DNA from: HK1 sp965202875
Lineage (GTDB): Bacteria; Pseudomonadota; Gammaproteobacteria; HK1
Direction: 5' to 3'
DNA: 64,000 nucleotides
Assembly: GCA_965202875.1 (NCBI GenBank)
Contig: OZ241870.1
Coordinates: forward strand, 5,518,001 to 5,582,000
Under the pieces are notes generated by a model. The model ran no database searches. It saw only the letters and a list, made by a program, of their open reading frames with translations, and had not been told where the DNA came from. This document shows positions 53,190 to 62,559 of this stretch, in pieces. The position numbers were made by a program, and so were the translations under genes. Each line of letters opens with the position of its first letter. The first letter of the stretch is position 1.

Positions 53190-54359
53190 TCAGTCGCGGC
53201 GCAGGGCGTCCGTGACCGCGATCGGGGTCGGGTAGCGCAGCATGATCAGGTAGCTGGAGACGATGAAGGTGAGAAGGGTGGCCGCGTGCGCGGTGTACGC
53301 GGCGTGCTGGCCGATGATGCCGCCGCCCGCCGCGATGACCGCGATGAGCAGCGAGAATTCGCTGATCTGCCCCAATCGCACCCCGACTTCCCTCGAAAGC
53401 CGCTCCGGCTCACCTTCGCGCTGCAGCAGCCACCGGAAGACCGCCGGCTTCAGCACCAGCATCAGGCCGCCCAGGCAGGCCGCGGGGAGCGCGACCTCGG
53501 CGAGCACGGGGATCGGAAACCCCGCCCCGAGCGCGAAGAAGAACATCACCAGGAAGAAGTCGCGCAACGGCTTGAGGGATTCGGCGATGAACGTCGCGAC
53601 GGGGCTGCGGGCGAGGGCGACCCCGGCGACGAAGGCCCCGATCTCGTGCGAGAGCCCCATGGCGTGGCCAAGCTGGGAGATGCCGAGGCACCAGCCGATC
53701 GCGACGAGGAAGACGTACTCCCGGATCCGGTCGAAACGGCCGATGAGAGGCATCAGGATCCACCGCTCCATCGCCACCGCCACCGCGACGATCGCCGGCA
53801 GTGCCGCCGCGAGGCGCAAGGCGTCCAGCGCCGAGTGCGAGGGCCGGGACGCCGCATCGAGGCCGAGCAGGATGACGATCGCGATGACGTCCTGGAGCAG
53901 CAGCACGCTGATGATGACCTCGCCGGCGTGCCGGTGGTGCAGGGCGGTCGTCGGCAGCAGCTTCAGTCCGATGATCGTGCTGGAGAACATCGAGGCCGCG
54001 CCGATCACCAGCACCTCGGGCAGGGTGAAGCCGAACGCGAAGGCCACCGCCCCGCCCGCCGCCGCGAACACGAGGCAGCTCGCGAGGGTGACCACCGTCG
54101 CCTCGCGCATCATCCGCACGAGCTTCTGGGGGTGAAGGTTCAGGCCGAGCAGGTACAGCAGGAAGATGATCCCGACCTCGCCGATCCCCTGCGCGGTCGT
54201 CGCGTCCTCGATCAGCCCGAGCCCCCACGGCCCCACCAGCACCCCGAGCACGATGTACGCGACCAGCATGGACTGGCGCGCGAACAGCGCGAGCCCGGCG
54301 ATGACCGCGGCCCCGGTGAAGATCAGGAAGATCGTGAAGAGGATGGATTCGCCGTACAC
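53190..54359 (-). CDS. CPA2-family cation/proton antiporter
   Basis: 389 residues, about 11-12 membrane segments, Kef/NapA-type sodium/hydrogen exchanger domain without an RCK/TrkA-N tail. Start GTG 54359 with GGAGG five bases upstream. Markers: YIVLGVLVGPWGLGLI, EVGIIFLLYLLGLNL, ASMFSSTIIGLKLLP, VLLLQDVIAIVILLGLD with the core aspartate, LSHEIGAFVAGVALA, and FFLVMFFFALGAGF. It probably exchanges K+ or Na+ for protons at the inner membrane. It stands alone, convergent with the island. Confidence 0.9.
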   Translation of the reverse strand: MYGESILFTIFLIFTGAAVIAGLALFARQSMLVAYIVLGVLVGPWGLGLIEDATTAQGIGEVGIIFLLYLLGLNLHPQKLVRMMREATVVTLASCLVFAAAGGAVAFAFGFTLPEVLVIGAASMFSSTIIGLKLLPTTALHHRHAGEVIISVLLLQDVIAIVILLGLDAASRPSHSALDALRLAAALPAIVAVAVAMERWILMPLIGRFDRIREYVFLVAIGWCLGISQLGHAMGLSHEIGAFVAGVALARSPVATFIAESLKPLRDFFLVMFFFALGAGFPIPVLAEVALPAACLGGLMLVLKPAVFRWLLQREGEPERLSREVGVRLGQISEFSLLIAVIAAGGGIIGQHAAYTAHAATLLTFIVSSYLIMLRYPTPIAVTDALRRD

Positions 54360-54875
54360 CTGATCCTCCAGGTAGCCCGGGCCTCGCGCCGAGCCGGAGC
54401 GGACATGTTGCCACGATCGCCAAGAGCAACCCTCTCATTCCATCCGCCGACTTCGAATCCGTCATCGCGCCTTGCGACGGCTCGATCGAATCGTCCGGCT
54501 CCGCCTCGACCCCCTTTGCGCGGCTCGCGATGCACCGCCCGCCGCTACGGTCCGCGCCTGGGACAAGGGAAGCCCTCAAAATGGCCCGCCGGTACCCTCA
54601 TGGTCTCTACATCTCATTTAAATTCAATGAGTTACATGGGTTCCAGGTATCTTGGAGCGGATTTTGAGAGGTTTCCGCAAATCGAATCCGACTTCCCGGA
54701 GCCGTTGATGATCCTGTGAGAGGTCCGGGCTATAGTGCACTCGGGTACGATTTGTCGCTTCAGCGCGCGGGCGCATGACGAGTGCGGAGAAAGCGAAGCC
54801 GAGCCCGCCTTGGCTTTCGCTGAAACAGGAGTTCGGCGTCGGGCCGGTGGCGAGCCGATCGAGGAGACGTGTGGC
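54360..54875 (+). other. Intergenic region with an AT-richer leader upstream of metZ
   Basis: No gene found in 516 bases. 54605-54720 is visibly richer in A+T than its surroundings and has a small hairpin, CTCATT-loop-AATGAG (54613-54631). TATAGT at 54731-54736 is a possible -10; the nearest -35 (TTGATG 54705-54710) is 20 bases away, which is poor spacing. The metZ frame is open from 54735 but without similarity before 54876. Confidence 0.4.
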
Positions 54876-56165
54876 ATGAGCGCGGTCGACGCCGGCGGGT
54901 TCGGATTCGACACCCTCTCGATACGGGCCGGGCAGTCCCGGACCGGCGAGCAGGAGCACAATGATCCGCTCTTCCTGACTTCGAGCTTCGTGTTTGCGAA
55001 CGCCCGGGAGGCTGCCGCCCGCTTCGCCCACGAAGCACCCGGCAACGTCTACTCCCGGTTTACGAACCCCACCGTGCGCGCCTTCGAGCAGCGGCTCGCC
55101 GCGCTGGAGGGCGGCACCGGCTGTGTCGCCACCGCCTCGGGGATGTCCGCAATCCTCGTGACCGCGATGGCGCTGCTTCGCGCCGGCGATCACGTGATCG
55201 CCGCCAACGGCCTCTTTGGTTCGACGGTGTCGCTCTTTGCGAACGTCATCGGCCGGTTCGGCATCGAGACGACGTTCGTCGACGCCACCGACCTCGATGC
55301 CTGGGCCGGCGCACTTCGCCCCGAGACGAAGATGCTCTTCGCGGAGAGCCCGACGAATCCGCTCGGAGAAGTGGCGGACATCTCCGCCCTCGGCACACTG
55401 GCGCACGCTCAGGGCGCGACCCTCGTGATCGACAACTGCCTGTGCACGCCGGCATTGTCCCGGCCGCTCGCACTCGGCGCCGGCATCGTGGTGCATTCGG
55501 CGACGAAGTATCTCGACGGGCAGGGCCGGTGCGTGGGCGGCGCGGTGGTGACGAAGGACGCCGCGCACCACGACGCGTTGTTCTCGCTGCTGCGTACCGC
55601 GGGGCCGAGCATGAGCCCGTTCAACGCCTGGGTCTTCCTGAACGGCCTCGAAACGTTGCGCATCCGCATGCACGCGATCAGCGAGAGCGCCACGCGGCTC
55701 GCGCGCTGGCTGGACGGCCATCCGGCGGTGCGGCGTGTCTACCATCCCGGTCTCGAAACCCATCCGGGCCATGCGCTGGCGGTGCGGCAGCAGAGCGCCG
55801 GCGGCGGCATCGTGGCCTTCGACGTGCACGGCGGCCGGAACGAGGCGTGGCGGGTCATCGACAGCGTCCGCTTCCTGTCCATCACCGCAAACCTCGGAGA
55901 CGCGAAGACCACCATCGTCCATCCCGCGACGACGACGCACAGCCGGATCACGGAGGCACAGCGAGAGGCGGCGGGTATCGGTGAATCCCTGATCCGGGTC
56001 GCGGTCGGGCTGGAAGCGTTCGAGGACATTCGCGCCGATCTCGCGATCGGGCTTGATGCGCTCGCGGCAGATGGGCCGCCGCTTCGTGCCGAAACGGGAG
56101 AGAGAGCCGGGCGCATGACCCGCGATGAGGCTCTGAATGAAGGCATCGGGCTGTCCTGCGCCTGA
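54876..56165 (+). CDS. metZ: O-succinylhomoserine sulfhydrylase
   Basis: 429 residues; the family is usually about 390-400, and the extra length is a C-terminal tail rich in Arg/Glu. A PLP enzyme making homocysteine from O-succinylhomoserine and sulfide. Motifs: LTSSFVFANAREAAARF, YSRFTNPTVRAFEQRLAALE, TASGMSAILVTAMALL, FAESPTNPLGEVADI, VIDNCLCTPAL, and the PLP lysine in VVHSATKYLDGQGRCVGG near residue 208. Start ATG 54876 follows GAGGAG at ten bases. Cystathionine gamma-synthase is the main alternative, but MetZ fits the motifs better. Confidence 0.88.
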   Translation: MSAVDAGGFGFDTLSIRAGQSRTGEQEHNDPLFLTSSFVFANAREAAARFAHEAPGNVYSRFTNPTVRAFEQRLAALEGGTGCVATASGMSAILVTAMALLRAGDHVIAANGLFGSTVSLFANVIGRFGIETTFVDATDLDAWAGALRPETKMLFAESPTNPLGEVADISALGTLAHAQGATLVIDNCLCTPALSRPLALGAGIVVHSATKYLDGQGRCVGGAVVTKDAAHHDALFSLLRTAGPSMSPFNAWVFLNGLETLRIRMHAISESATRLARWLDGHPAVRRVYHPGLETHPGHALAVRQQSAGGGIVAFDVHGGRNEAWRVIDSVRFLSITANLGDAKTTIVHPATTTHSRITEAQREAAGIGESLIRVAVGLEAFEDIRADLAIGLDALAADGPPLRAETGERAGRMTRDEALNEGIGLSCA

Positions 56166-56267
56166 TGCCGCGCTCGAACCTGGGTTCTCTTCCCTGATCC
56201 GGCGAAGCCGGAACCGGGAGGCCGACCCCGGGACTGTTCCTTGACCGCCACAGAGCCTGCATCAGGC

Positions 56268-56335
56268 TGTCGAGATCCTGGACGGGGACGACGGGAGGCC
56301 GTTTCCGGGGGGAGGACGTCGGAATCCGACCGGCG
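56268..56335 (+). repeat. Copy of dispersed repeat family 2
   Basis: Contains CTGTCGAGATCCTGGAC and CGACGGGAGGCCGTTTCC, then GGGGGGAGGACGTCGGAATCC. It matches the copy at 26716-26784 over its whole length with some gaps. It lies in the 396-base metZ-glycerate kinase gap, which holds no gene. Confidence 0.55.
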
Positions 56336-56399
56336 GCAGTCCCTGTTGCGGACGCTGCGGCGGACGGTGGACGGTTCTGGAGGTCGATCGGATTCCTTC

Positions 56400-56471
56400 G
56401 ACATCTTGCGAGGGCCCGACATCTTGCGAGGGCCCGACATCTTGCGAGGGCCCGGCGTCTTGCGAGGGCCC
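56400..56471 (+). repeat. 18-bp minisatellite, four units
   Basis: GACATCTTGCGAGGGCCC occurs three times exactly (56400-56453), followed by a fourth unit beginning GGCGTC (56454-56471). It lies 90 bases upstream of the glycerate kinase ATG. Confidence 0.95.
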
Positions 56472-56561
56472 GGCGCCGACTGGACCGGATCCTTTGGGAG
56501 ACGGGGCGAGAGCAGGGCGCGGGACGGGCGTAGTGCGGGCGCGGCCGTCGCGACGTAGCGC

Positions 56562-57824
56562 ATGGACGACCGTCCGACCAACACTCCGCGGGATCCCCGT
56601 CGCCTCCTGTTCGATGGTTATCGAGCCGCGCTCGACGCGGTGGGAGGGCGCGAAAGCGTGCGCCGGCGCCTTGCCGTGGAGAAGGTTCTTGCGCCGCGTT
56701 TCGCCTTCGCGGTGGGAAAGGCGGCGGCGTACATGGTGGCCGGGGCGTTCGACGTCCTTGGAGAGCGTATCGAGCACGCGCTCGTCGTGACGAAGCGCGG
56801 ACACGCCGGTGACGTGCTCGACCCGGGCTGGCCGGTCGATGTGGTGGAGTCCTCGCATCCGGTGCCCGACGAAACGTGCCTTGCGGCGGGGCGGGTGCTC
56901 GTCGGCTTCATCGATGCGATCCCCGCCGATGCGGACGTGCTTGCGCTCGTATCGGGGGGGGCCTCGGCACTGGTGGAGATCCTGCCGGACGGCTTCGACG
57001 CCTTCGATCTCGCTCGGGTGAACGAGTACCTGCTGGCCGAGGGCCATCCGATAGGCGCGGTGAACCGCGTGCGCAAGCGCATTTCGCGCATCAAGGGCGG
57101 GCGGCTTGCGCAGCGCATCGCACCGCGCCGGGCGCTCAATCTCGCGATCTCGGACGTGCCGGGTGATGATCCGAAGGTGATCGGATCGGGACTGCTGGTG
57201 GCGCATTCGAGCAAGGACGTCGCGCTCGGGGATCTCGTGCTTCCGGCATGGCTCGCGGAGATGGGGCTGCGCGCGCCTCCATTTCCTGGGAGCGACGTGA
57301 CGGATTGCATCCGCACCGAGGTGATCGCCCGGCCTGCCGATGCGCGGGCCGCCGCCGTCGCGGTGTGCCGCTCGGCCGGCCTTGAGGTCGTCGAACATCC
57401 GGAGCTCCTGGAGGGGGACGCCCTCGAAGCCGGCCAACGCATTGGCCGCGAGATCGCCGGGGCACGGCCCTCGGTCCACGTGTGGGCGAGCGAAACGACG
57501 GTCAAGTTGCCGCCGAGCCCCGGACGGGGCGGGCGATGCCAGAGCCTCGCGCTTGCGGCGGCGATTGAGATCCGCGAGCGCGCGGGCGCATACGTGCTCG
57601 CGGCCGGAACCGACGGGACCGACGGACCCGGGGAGGACGCGGGTGCGCTCGTCGACGCGGGCACGGTTGCAAGGGGCATCGCGGCGGGAGTCGCCCCCGC
57701 GCGCAGTCTGCACGCCGCCGACGCGGGGGCGTTTCTTCAGGCGAGCGGAGATCTTGTGTACACGGGGCCGACCGGTACCAACGTGATGGATCTCGTGGTC
57801 GCGATGAAGGCGGAGCCGGGCTGA
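56562..57824 (+). CDS. Glycerate 2-kinase (GK-II, MOFRL/DUF4147)
   Basis: 420 residues. It phosphorylates D-glycerate at position 2, feeding 2-phosphoglycerate; in serine-cycle methylotrophs this enzyme is essential for C1 assimilation. N-terminal DUF4147 domain: FAFAVGKAAAYMVAGAFDVL, ALVVTKRGHA, ESSHPVPDETCLAAGRVL, ALVSGGASALVEILPDG, NRVRKRISRIKGGRLAQ and ISDVPGDDPKVIGSG. C-terminal MOFRL domain: GGRCQSLALAAAIEI and AAGTDGTDGPGEDAGALVD. A complete gene. Ribosome-binding site not obvious. Confidence 0.92.
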   Translation: MDDRPTNTPRDPRRLLFDGYRAALDAVGGRESVRRRLAVEKVLAPRFAFAVGKAAAYMVAGAFDVLGERIEHALVVTKRGHAGDVLDPGWPVDVVESSHPVPDETCLAAGRVLVGFIDAIPADADVLALVSGGASALVEILPDGFDAFDLARVNEYLLAEGHPIGAVNRVRKRISRIKGGRLAQRIAPRRALNLAISDVPGDDPKVIGSGLLVAHSSKDVALGDLVLPAWLAEMGLRAPPFPGSDVTDCIRTEVIARPADARAAAVAVCRSAGLEVVEHPELLEGDALEAGQRIGREIAGARPSVHVWASETTVKLPPSPGRGGRCQSLALAAAIEIRERAGAYVLAAGTDGTDGPGEDAGALVDAGTVARGIAAGVAPARSLHAADAGAFLQASGDLVYTGPTGTNVMDLVVAMKAEPG

Positions 57825-58028
57825 TCTTTCCGGACCTTGTGCGTTCATCCGGACGGGTGTTTCCCCCGGGTTGGAACCATGGGAACCGCCCCCCTTCCTC
57901 GCATGGCGGTTTCACGGAGGTTTCCGTGGTCCGGACGCCGAGTCGCGGTGGTTGCACTGAAACGTTCGGGATTGGCGGAGTCTCCCCATCGCTCGACCTT
58001 TCCGAAAATGTGTATCGAGGAAACCGAC

Positions 58029-58423
58029 ATGAACAAAATGGTGAAGCGGGACGAAGAATGGCGGGCGATGCTGACGCCGGAGCAATACCACGTGACGCGC
58101 CGCAAGGGTACCGAGCACGCCTTCAGCGGCGAGTACCACGACTGCAAGCGAGACGGCACGTACCGGTGCCGCTGCTGCGCGACTCCGCCACGAAGTTCGA
58201 CTCCGGCACCGGTTGGCCGAGCTTCTACGCGCCGATCGACGGGAGCAACGTCGCGGAGGAAGAGGATCGCTCGCTCTGGATGCGCCGCATCAAGGTCCTC
58301 CGTGCCGTTTGCGACGCGGATCTTGGTCACGTGTTCCCCGACGGGCCGCCCCCGACGGGGCTGCGCTACTGCATGAATTCCGCCTCCCTTGTCCTGGACG
58401 AAGGAGGGAGGGAAGGGGAGTAG
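58029..58423 (+). pseudogene. msrB: Peptide methionine (R)-S-oxide reductase MsrB, frameshifted
   Basis: The frame from ATG 58029 (GAGGA upstream) encodes MNKMVKRDEEWRAMLTPEQY through YRCRCC, then leaves the family. Similarity resumes in another frame with DSATKFDSGTGWPSFYAPID, CDADLGHVFPDGPPPTGLRY and CMNSASLVL, which holds the catalytic cysteine. The missing Gly-x-Pro-Leu segment and frame change fit a 16-base deletion between two copies of CCGCTGCTGCG, since only one copy remains at about 58173. Adding 16 to 395 gives 137 codons, the normal size. True pseudogene or assembly collapse of a short repeat. Confidence 0.85.
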
Positions 58424-58680
58424 CGGGTCCGCCGTCGAGATGTCCTGCGTCGCCCGGTGTCCTCGGATGGCGTCCTTGTCTCCGGCAATGGAGCGGATTG
58501 GAAACGTCCTGGGCGGCCGAGCGCAGAACTGTGGTGATTCCACGGATTTTTCAGGCTTGCCGGGAACTCCTGAACGCGGGCCAAATCTCAACCCGTGGAC
58601 GAAACGGCTCGTATGGCGGTTCTTCTGCCGGCAGGTGTTTTTTCGTTTCTCTACGGTCCAGTCAGTCCCGGGGTTTGCAG

Positions 58681-59799
58681 ATGAATCAGGTGTTCGATGA
58701 CCGTGGCCCGGAGGGGCGGACGTCCCTCCTGGGGTTGGTGAACGAGGGTGAGACGCGGGCGCGCCCGCAAGGACAACGTACCCTCGCCGACTCCAGTCGA
58801 AGTCTCGCCGGTTCGGCTCGCTACGTCGCGAAGCGGAGGTGGCGGCGGACGGTTGCCCCGTGGTGTGTCGCAGCAGCCGTCTCCGCGTCGCTTCCAGCTC
58901 CGGGGGCGGATGCCGAGGTGAGGCAGGCGAGTGCGGAAGCGTCCGTGATTGGCCGGGTGGAGGTCTACCTCGCGCGGCGCGAGGACACCTTGCTCGACGT
59001 GGCGAGACGATTCGGGATGGGGTTCGAGGAGATCAGGCTTGCCAACCCCGACGTCGACACTTGGGTCCCCGGCGAGGGGACCGCCATCCGGTTGCCGTCG
59101 CGGTTCGTATTGCCTGCGACCCTGCGCGAAGGCTTGGTGATCAATGTTCCGGAGATGCGGATCTACTACTATCCGAAAGACGGATCGGCCGTGCGTACGT
59201 GGCCTGTCAGCATCGGGCGGGTCGGACGGGAGACGCCGCTCGGAAAGACCAGCATCGTCAGGAAGGTGGCTGGCCCGACCTGGATTCCCACTGAAACGAT
59301 CCGCGAGGAATATGCACGGAAAGGCGAGATCCTGCCCCGGGTGATTCGCCCCGGACCCGACAACCCTCTCGGCTCCCATGCGCTGTACCTCGGGTTCCCC
59401 ACGTATCTGATTCACGGCACCAACCGGCCCTACAGCATCGGTATGCGGGTCAGCCATGGATGCGTCCGCATGTATCCCGAGCACATCGTGGAGCTTTTCG
59501 ACATGGTGGAGCCGGGAACGCCCGTCACCCTCGTGCATCAGGGCATCAAGGCCGGTTGGGCGGGAGACGGTCTGTACATCGAAGTGCATCCGAACGCCGA
59601 CGTCCCGGACGAAGAAGCCCACCCGAGCATGACCGATGTGATGAAGTCGCTCATTGCGACGATACCGGAAAGCGCCTTCCGGCTTTCGATCAACTGGGAG
59701 CTGGTCAAGGAGACTCTCGCCACGGCAAGCGGAGTTCCCGTGATGGTGGGGAGCCGGACTACCGGGGCGGCCGTCGGCCGGACCCAATCCGGCCGATGA
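58681..59799 (+). CDS. L,D-transpeptidase with N-terminal LysM-like domain
   Basis: 372 residues. A long basic N-terminus ends in a signal-like segment (APWCVAAAVSASLPAPGADA, about residues 59-78). A LysM-like segment follows (REDTLLDVARRFGMGFEEI, then LANPDV). The YkuD catalytic domain has IHGTNRPYSIGMRVSHGCVR with the nucleophile Cys in SHGCVRM near residue 260. It is an ErfK/YbiS-type periplasmic enzyme that attaches lipoprotein or makes 3-3 crosslinks. It faces an Lpp-like lipoprotein gene tail to tail, 18 bases apart, which fits a lipoprotein-anchoring role. The start could be downstream of 58681. Confidence 0.88.
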   Translation: MNQVFDDRGPEGRTSLLGLVNEGETRARPQGQRTLADSSRSLAGSARYVAKRRWRRTVAPWCVAAAVSASLPAPGADAEVRQASAEASVIGRVEVYLARREDTLLDVARRFGMGFEEIRLANPDVDTWVPGEGTAIRLPSRFVLPATLREGLVINVPEMRIYYYPKDGSAVRTWPVSIGRVGRETPLGKTSIVRKVAGPTWIPTETIREEYARKGEILPRVIRPGPDNPLGSHALYLGFPTYLIHGTNRPYSIGMRVSHGCVRMYPEHIVELFDMVEPGTPVTLVHQGIKAGWAGDGLYIEVHPNADVPDEEAHPSMTDVMKSLIATIPESAFRLSINWELVKETLATASGVPVMVGSRTTGAAVGRTQSGR

Positions 59800-59817
59800 C
59801 CGCCCGATGCAGCAGGC

Positions 59818-60159
59818 TTACTTCATCATCGACCTCTTGAACATGCGGTCGAGCTTTTCGGTGTTGGTGGCCCCGCTGGCCTGCGCTTCGCGCGCCGCCC
59901 CCAAGGCGTCGTCCGCGGTCCTGGAAGCCATGGCGGCTGCTTTCCTGGCCTCTTCCGCCTCCTTCTCGGCTTTCTCGAGGCGCATCTTCAGTTCCTGGAT
60001 TTCGGCGGTCAGGGGGTTACCCAGTTCGTCGCGTTCTTTGGCAAGTTCATGAAGGACCTCCTCCTCTCCCTCGCTGAAGGTGGTGGCGCACCCGGCACCG
60101 AGGGTCAGCGCCGCTGCGGCACCCGCGGCCATGGTCCACCGGAGCATTCTGTCTTTCAT
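59818..60159 (-). CDS. Lpp/OprI-like coiled-coil outer-membrane lipoprotein
   Basis: 113 residues from ATG 60159, with GGGAGG eight bases upstream. Lipoprotein signal peptide with lipobox LGAGC (cysteine near residue 23). The mature part is an alanine/glutamate-rich heptad coiled coil (LKMRLEKAEKEAEEARKAAA) of the murein-lipoprotein kind. It ends DRMFKRSMMK, with a penultimate-type terminal lysine as in Lpp. The neighbouring L,D-transpeptidase could attach it to peptidoglycan. Confidence 0.8.
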   Translation of the reverse strand: MKDRMLRWTMAAGAAAALTLGAGCATTFSEGEEEVLHELAKERDELGNPLTAEIQELKMRLEKAEKEAEEARKAAAMASRTADDALGAAREAQASGATNTEKLDRMFKRSMMK

Positions 60160-60588
60160 CGTCAGGGCCTCCCTTGATCTCTGGGGTTGATCGTCGCCGG
60201 CCACCCGGCTCGTTCCGATCGCCGATCTGGTTCTCGGACGGGGCGAATACTACCACCACTCGAGCATACCGGCACCCTTGGTTGACGACTCGCCGTCCGA
60301 CTTCGACGGGACCGTGCGCGCAGTCATGCGGAATAGAACGCCGGGGATTGACGGATACCCGAGACGTGCGGGAACGTCGGTCAAGGTCGGGCGGGGAGGC
60401 GGGTGCGCCGGTCGGTCGCCGGAACGCCCGCTCGATATGAACACTCGAGGCGGGGTGACCGCAGGCAGCCACGCCGGCATGTCGAGCGGGTACGGGCGTG
60501 CCCTGCACCGGCAGACCTCGATGCCGGGCCGAAGCCGGAGGGCGCAGGCCGGAGAGGCTGCACGGACTTCGACAAGGGAGGCTTCGAC
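60160..60588. other. Divergent intergenic region between the lipoprotein and EamA-type genes
   Basis: 429 bases with no gene recognised; the frames seen are GC shadows. A possible minus-strand -10 (TAGTAT near 60248-60253) for the lipoprotein gene has no good -35. Confidence 0.4.
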
Positions 60589-61050
60589 ATGTGGACCGGT
60601 ATCCTCCTGCTGTTCGCAATCACCGTGCTCTACGCCGGGTACAACCTGCTCGTGAAGGTGTCGAGCAACTACATCCCGGCATCCGCGACGTCGACGGTGC
60701 TCGCGACGATCTGCCTGCAAATCGCCGCTCTTGCCGCGTCCGGCACGTTCGCGCTGCTCCTGCTCGCCCGCGGCGGCCACGTGCTGAAGCTCTCCGCGGC
60801 GGCGTATGCGTGGGCGGCAGGAGCGGGGTTGTGCATCGGGCTCGCGGAGATTGGCTACTTCTACCTGTTTCGCGGGGTCGGCGGCGGACCGGTCGCCGCG
60901 AGCGTCGCGGTGCCGGTAATCGTCACCGGCACCGTGGTACTGACGATGCTGCTCTCGGCCTTCGCGTTGAGGGAATCGCTCGGGGCGATGCAGGTCGCGG
61001 GCACGGTGGTCGTGGTGATCGGCATCGCGATGATCTTCTCCGGGCGATGA
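60589..61050 (+). CDS. EamA/DMT-superfamily small membrane transporter
   Basis: 153 residues, five hydrophobic segments (ILLLFAITVLYAGYNLLVKV; STVLATICLQIAALAASGTF; AYAWAAGAGLCIGLAEIGYF; VAASVAVPVIVTGTVVLTML; AGTVVVVIGIAMIF). A half-size EamA-type protein that would need to dimerise. Substrate unknown. ATG 60589 has GGGAGG seven bases upstream. Its 3' end contains a small direct duplication (GATGATCTTCTCCGG at about 61027 and 61046). Confidence 0.8.
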   Translation: MWTGILLLFAITVLYAGYNLLVKVSSNYIPASATSTVLATICLQIAALAASGTFALLLLARGGHVLKLSAAAYAWAAGAGLCIGLAEIGYFYLFRGVGGGPVAASVAVPVIVTGTVVLTMLLSAFALRESLGAMQVAGTVVVVIGIAMIFSGR

Positions 61051-61266
61051 TCTTCTCCGGCGGGCTCTCTTCCTGAGCGCCGGCGGGGAATCGCCGGCAG
61101 GCCCGGCGCCGGAGACCATGACGCAGAGGGACCACGGCCCCGGGCGTTCCTCTCCAGGCCGGGGTTTCGGGCTGGCGAACCACTCGGCCGGAAAGTCTCC
61201 GGCCACTTTCCCGCCGTGTGCACGACGGCCGGGATCCCGATCCCCCGAACGGAGCCGGGCCCGGAC

Positions 61267-62559
61267 TCATCCCGCGTTCCCCAGGTCGGTCTCCACGGCC
61301 GCCAAAGCGGCACGGAGCCTGCCGCACCCCTCGTCCATATCCTGTGTTGAAGCGGTCAGGGGCGGCATCAGGCCGATGACCTCGGCGCCGGTTCCGCACT
61401 CCCACGTCAGCAGCCCCCTGTGCAGCGCGGCCAATCGCACGCGGCGGCATACCTCGCCGCCAGGAACCGTCCCCGCCGCACGAACCTCGAGGCCGAACAT
61501 GGCGCCGATACCGCGCAGATCCTTCGTCAAGGGGGAGGCACAAAGCGAAGCGCGATGCGACTCGATCCGGGTTTCGATCATTCGGGCCCGGGCGCAGAGG
61601 TCGTGCTCGAGCAGATAGCGGAGCGCCGCCGTGCCCGCGGCGGCGGTCACCGGATGGAGCTGGAACGTCGATGACTGTGCTCCCCGCGGCCAAGCGGACA
61701 GGATGTCGTCGCGTCCCGCGACCAGACCGCCGGGAAATCCGCCGCCCATGCTCTTGCCCATGAGCAGCAGGTCAGGGGTTACACCGGACGTCTCGCGGGC
61801 AAACAGATGTCCGGTACGCCCGAACCCGGTAAAGATCTCGTCCAGGATCAATGGCGTACCGCTTTCCCGGGCTGCCTCGGCGACTGCTTCGAGGAAGCCG
61901 TCCGGCGGTATGTGCACGCCGGCCGTCGCTTGCAGCGGCTCCACGATCACACCGGCCAGGGGCGGAGCGCTTCCGGGACGCTCCGCAATTGCCCGGACGG
62001 CCTCGGCGGTCACGGCCTCTCCGTCTTCTTCCGTGCCCGGATAGGGAACGAACTCCGCGGCCGGGGCGAACGGAGCCAGGCCGGCGTTGGCGCCCTTGGC
62101 ATGGGATACGGCGAGCGCTCCCAGGGTGCGGCCATGGTAGCCGCCGGTGAAGGCGAGAAAGGTGTGCGCGCCGGTGAAGTGCATGCAGGCCTTGAGCGCC
62201 GCCTCCGTCGCTTCGGTGCCGTTGGTCGCCGGGTGCAGCCGGGCCAGGGCGTCCGGCAGAACCCGAAGAAGATCCTCGATGAATCGCGCCTGGGCGGAGG
62301 CGTGAAAGTGAGGCCCGACATGGGTGATGCCGCTCTCCAACTGGGTCCGTACCGCGGCCAGAACCGCGGGATTGCCGTGGCCGACGTTCGAGGTCCCGGA
62401 GCCGGATGCGAAATCGAGATAGCTTCGGCCGTCCGATGCGGTCAGGCGCGTGCCGGACCCCGATACGAAGATCGGTGGATCGGCCGACAGGCTGAAGGTC
62501 TTGGTCGCACCGGACTCCGCGCGACGGAAAACGTCAGGATCGATCGGACTGTCCCTCAT
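61267..62559 (-). CDS. Class III PLP-dependent aminotransferase
   Basis: 430 residues. Family blocks: YLDFASGSGTSNVGHGNPAV, HPATNGTEATEAALKACMHF, FTGGYHGRTLGALAVSHAKG, VIVEPLQATAGVHIPPDGF, LILDEIFTGFGRTG with the PLP aspartate, and LLLMGKSMGGGFPGGLVAGR with the PLP lysine near residue 280. Substrates in this family include 4-aminobutyrate, diaminobutyrate and acetylornithine. ATG 62559 overlaps the stop of the racemase-like gene, so it is the last gene of a minus-strand catabolic operon. The neighbours suggest an ectoine- or amino-acid-degradation role, which is inference. Confidence 0.88.
   Translation of the reverse strand: MRDSPIDPDVFRRAESGATKTFSLSADPPIFVSGSGTRLTASDGRSYLDFASGSGTSNVGHGNPAVLAAVRTQLESGITHVGPHFHASAQARFIEDLLRVLPDALARLHPATNGTEATEAALKACMHFTGAHTFLAFTGGYHGRTLGALAVSHAKGANAGLAPFAPAAEFVPYPGTEEDGEAVTAEAVRAIAERPGSAPPLAGVIVEPLQATAGVHIPPDGFLEAVAEAARESGTPLILDEIFTGFGRTGHLFARETSGVTPDLLLMGKSMGGGFPGGLVAGRDDILSAWPRGAQSSTFQLHPVTAAAGTAALRYLLEHDLCARARMIETRIESHRASLCASPLTKDLRGIGAMFGLEVRAAGTVPGGEVCRRVRLAALHRGLLTWECGTGAEVIGLMPPLTASTQDMDEGCGRLRAALAAVETDLGNAG

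Noticed and set aside
53157..54719. 520-codon plus-strand frame
   Set aside because: Antisense to the antiporter, whose membrane segments and ribosome-binding site are convincing.
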